From an uncultured Collinsella sp. (GTDB lineage Bacteria; Actinomycetota; Coriobacteriia; Coriobacteriales; Coriobacteriaceae): DNA of 15,394 nucleotides. Location of the stretch: positions 1 to 15,394 of the forward strand of contig CALJNY010000036.1 in the NCBI GenBank assembly GCA_937981515.1, given 5' to 3'. Shown piece by piece: positions 13,333 to 15,394 of this stretch. Position 1 is the stretch's first letter. Each line of letters starts with the position of its first letter. Below the pieces are notes generated by a model. That model had not been told where the DNA came from. It was given only the letters and a program-made list of their open reading frames with translations, and made no database searches. A program made the translations under genes and the position numbers.

Positions 13333-14034
13333 CTACAGCCCGCGAATCCGTACGGCCTCGGGCGGAAACTCCTGCTCGCCGGCATCGGTCTTGATGGTCG
13401 CGCGGCCCCAGATGTCCAGGCCCGCAAACACACCGACCGCAAGCGGCAAGCCGTTGGGAGACACCGCCGCAACCTGGCGGCCCAGCAGCGGCACCATGTC
13501 GAAGTACTCGCCCAGCACGGGAGCCAGCGGCCCTGCGGCGCCTTGCGGCGTGTTGGCAACAACCGCCCAGGCGTCCACGCGGGCCAGCACGGCGGCGGCC
13601 AGCGTCTCGAGCAGCGCTTCGTCAGCCACGTCCACACCAAGCTCGCTCAGCGCCGAACGCTCAATATCCACCGTCACGGCACCGAACATGCCCGCAGCAC
13701 CGGCACCGCCGTTCACGGCAACACGCGCGAGCGACGTCTCAAACGCAGGCGCACCGCACACGATATCGCTCGGCCACTGGATACCCACCTTACCGGCAAG
13801 GCCCAGCCCCGGTGTCGACGCCGCGCCCACGAGCGCGTCCATCATGCCCATCGCGGCCACAAACGGCAGGCCGTGGAAGGCATGCATGTTCACATCCGGG
13901 CGCACGACCAGCGAAAACGTCAACGACGCCTCGCCCGCGCTCCAAGCGCACCAGCCCGCGGACGCACCCTCGCGGCCCGCGTCACGCGCGGCGTCAAGCT
14001 CGGTACCGGCGGCAACAGCATTCATCTCGATCAT
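13333..14034 (-). CDS. Biotin-protein-ligase-like protein (degenerate BirA domain)
   Basis: This 233-residue protein has the outline of the biotin/lipoate ligase catalytic domain: SLTFSLVVRPDV (residues 37-48), then a helix rich in Ala/Met, then QWPSDIV (86-92) in place of the usual KWPNDL, and a C-terminal SH3-like end with LLGRQVAAVSPNG and GVFAGLDIWGRATIKT. The biotin-binding loop GRGRxGRxW is poorly kept (AGREGASAGWCAW), and the segment that normally has the catalytic lysine in 'KxxGILVE' reads FETSLARVAVNG without that lysine. It may therefore have lost ligase activity or changed its substrate. There is no N-terminal helix-turn-helix repressor domain. It starts directly after the FolP-FolK stop, with no spacing and a weak ribosome site, so translation is coupled. 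Linkage with coaX supports the family call. Confidence 0.62.
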   Translation of the reverse strand: MIEMNAVAAGTELDAARDAGREGASAGWCAWSAGEASLTFSLVVRPDVNMHAFHGLPFVAAMGMMDALVGAASTPGLGLAGKVGIQWPSDIVCGAPAFETSLARVAVNGGAGAAGMFGAVTVDIERSALSELGVDVADEALLETLAAAVLARVDAWAVVANTPQGAAGPLAPVLGEYFDMVPLLGRQVAAVSPNGLPLAVGVFAGLDIWGRATIKTDAGEQEFPPEAVRIRGL

Positions 14035-15394
14035 CTACATACGCCCCAATTCGCCCACGATATGGCCCACGCGGTCCTCGGGCTCCTTGACCTCGACACC
14101 GTTGTAGCGGAAGAACCGCGCCGGGTCGTGCATCAGGTCCTCGAGCGGCACCAGCACAAAGTCGCGTTCGCCGATCAGCGGATGCGGCAGGCGCAGCTTT
14201 TTGCCGCCGTGGGTCTCGCCGTCCATCCACAGCAGGTCCAGGTCGATGGTACGCGGACCGTTGGCCTTGGCCTTTTTGGAGCGGTCGCGCCCCAGCTCGG
14301 CCTCGATCTTCATGAGCTCGTCGAGCAGCACCAGCGGCGCAAGCTCGGTCTTGATCTCGATGACGGCGTTGGCAAACGCGTCCTGGCGCGTCTCGTAGGC
14401 AGGCTCGCTCTCGTAAATCTTGGAGGAGTTAGACACGCAGGTGAGTGGAATCTCGGCGATCATCTCGCGTGCGGCGCGGATGTTGTCGCAGCGATGCCCC
14501 AGGTTGGAGCCCACGGCCACAAACGCGCGGCGCGGCTGTGGCTTGGCAACCGCCCAGTAGCCGTTCAGGAACTGCGCAAAACCCGCGGCGTCGTGCACGC
14601 GCACGATGTTGGCACCGGCCTGGATAGCGCCCAGGCACACGCCAAACGTAGCGGCATCGCGCTCGGCGGCCTCGGTCACGCCCGAGACGGCGCCCACAAA
14701 GCGCTTGCGCGACACGGCGCACATGAGCGGATAGCCCAGTGACGCCATCTTGGCAGTCTCGCGCTGGATGACGATGTCCTCGTTAGCCGACTTACCAAAG
14801 CCCGGGCCAGGATCGATGCAGATGCGGTCGCGCGACACGCCGGCATGGATGAGCGTGCGGGCCTGGTCGGACAGAAAGCCCATGACGCGGCGCATGATGG
14901 GCGCCGAATCGGGCAGGGTGAAGCGGCGGAGCTGCGAGGTGGGCACGTAGGCTTCCTCGCGGCGGGCGCTGCGGCGCATCATGGCGGCCAGGCGGTCGCT
15001 GGGCTCTGGCGCGGCTTCGGTAGCTGCGGGCACGGTCTCGGGCTCAGCGGCGGCGGGGGCAGCCTGCTCGGCAGCCGGCGTCTCTGGCTCGGACTCGGGC
15101 GCGGGCTCCGGTTCGCCAAACGGCAGCGAGGGCTGTACCACACCGCCCGGAAGCTTGGCCTCAACCTTGGGCTCGCCCAGCAACTTGCCGCGACGGCGAC
15201 GGGCCGGCTTCTCGGCCTCGCGCGCGGCCTCGGCAGCCGCTTCGCGTGCCTTCTCGGCAACAAACGCCGCAGCCGAGGTATCGAGCTGCACCGTCGCGTG
15301 CGTGCGTGCGGGTGTGGCGACCTCGCCGGCGTGCATTACGATGACGCCGCAGGTGCTCGTCTTAACGAACTCAACCATCTTGGGATCGGTGAAA
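14035..15394 (-). CDS. Dihydropteroate synthase-HPPK fusion (FolP-FolK), 5' end missing
   Basis: This bifunctional folate enzyme runs off the right edge; the visible part is 452 codons. Numbering from the internal Met at 15378, the N-terminal piece FTDPKMVEFVK...GVIVMHAGE is dihydropteroate synthase (FolP) up to its MH strand. It resumes near residue 158 with SAPIMRRVMGFLSDQA, then ICIDPGPGFGKSANEDI (the pterin-binding DPGxGFxK motif), SRKRFVG and AAxFGVCLGAIQAGANIVRVHD, the end of the barrel. Between them, residues 20-155 are an Ala/Pro/Glu-rich, probably disordered insert. The C-terminal 160 residues are HPPK (FolK): FVAVGSNLGH, then GPRTIDLDLL (the Mg/ATP motif) and LPHPLIGERDFVLVPL. The two activities are consecutive: FolK makes the pterin diphosphate that FolP joins to p-aminobenzoate. 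The stop abuts the biotin-ligase-like gene. Confidence 0.9.
   Translation of the reverse strand, partial: FTDPKMVEFVKTSTCGVIVMHAGEVATPARTHATVQLDTSAAAFVAEKAREAAAEAAREAEKPARRRRGKLLGEPKVEAKLPGGVVQPSLPFGEPEPAPESEPETPAAEQAAPAAAEPETVPAATEAAPEPSDRLAAMMRRSARREEAYVPTSQLRRFTLPDSAPIMRRVMGFLSDQARTLIHAGVSRDRICIDPGPGFGKSANEDIVIQRETAKMASLGYPLMCAVSRKRFVGAVSGVTEAAERDAATFGVCLGAIQAGANIVRVHDAAGFAQFLNGYWAVAKPQPRRAFVAVGSNLGHRCDNIRAAREMIAEIPLTCVSNSSKIYESEPAYETRQDAFANAVIEIKTELAPLVLLDELMKIEAELGRDRSKKAKANGPRTIDLDLLWMDGETHGGKKLRLPHPLIGERDFVLVPLEDLMHDPARFFRYNGVEVKEPEDRVGHIVGELGRM

Overview
The window looks like the junction between a mobile element and a core chromosome in a high-GC Gram-positive gut Coriobacteriia, probably Collinsella or a close relative. 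This taxon is an inference from GC content, strong AGGAGG ribosome sites and gene style; no marker in the window proves it. The left ~12 kb is accessory DNA. The right ~3.2 kb, from an initiator tRNA gene onward, is ordinary housekeeping DNA.

Positions 1-3428 (+) hold a mobilization operon: the 3' end of a MobC-like gene, a VirD4/TraG coupling protein, a MobA/VirD2-type relaxase and a small unknown gene, ending at a hairpin terminator. Next comes a gene-less stretch (3429-4107) packed with at least a dozen hairpins. One 63-nt inverted repeat is flanked on both strands by the IncP-type nick-like motif YATCTTGC, making it the best oriT candidate. Three other hairpins have different stems but nearly the same 11-nt loop. 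A two-gene minus-strand operon (DUF2958-like, DUF4313-like) follows, with two perfect 8-bp hairpins upstream. If the + strand is the transferred strand, this would be the leading region and these genes would be transcribed from it as template.

Positions 5354-6343 carry a small unknown gene and a minus-strand pair of related small proteins (shared WPDGR motif) resembling a family often found beside Y-family DNA polymerases. A LexA-like box, GAAC-N4-GTTC, lies inside the spacer of their predicted promoter, so they are probably SOS-inducible. Divergent from them is a membrane-anchored HNH nuclease gene.

Positions 7316-11934 (-) form a tightly overlapping three-gene unit: an MmeI-like type IIG restriction-modification enzyme, an EcsC-like probable membrane-associated protein and an Mrr-type nuclease. 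With the HNH gene this looks like a defence island at the end of the mobile element, beside tRNA-fMet (12140-12216, -), whose 3' end faces the element. No integrase is visible.

The core side contains coaX (+), then convergent genes for a degenerate biotin-ligase-like protein and a FolP-FolK fusion that runs off the right edge and has a long Ala/Pro/Glu-rich insert within its FolP domain.
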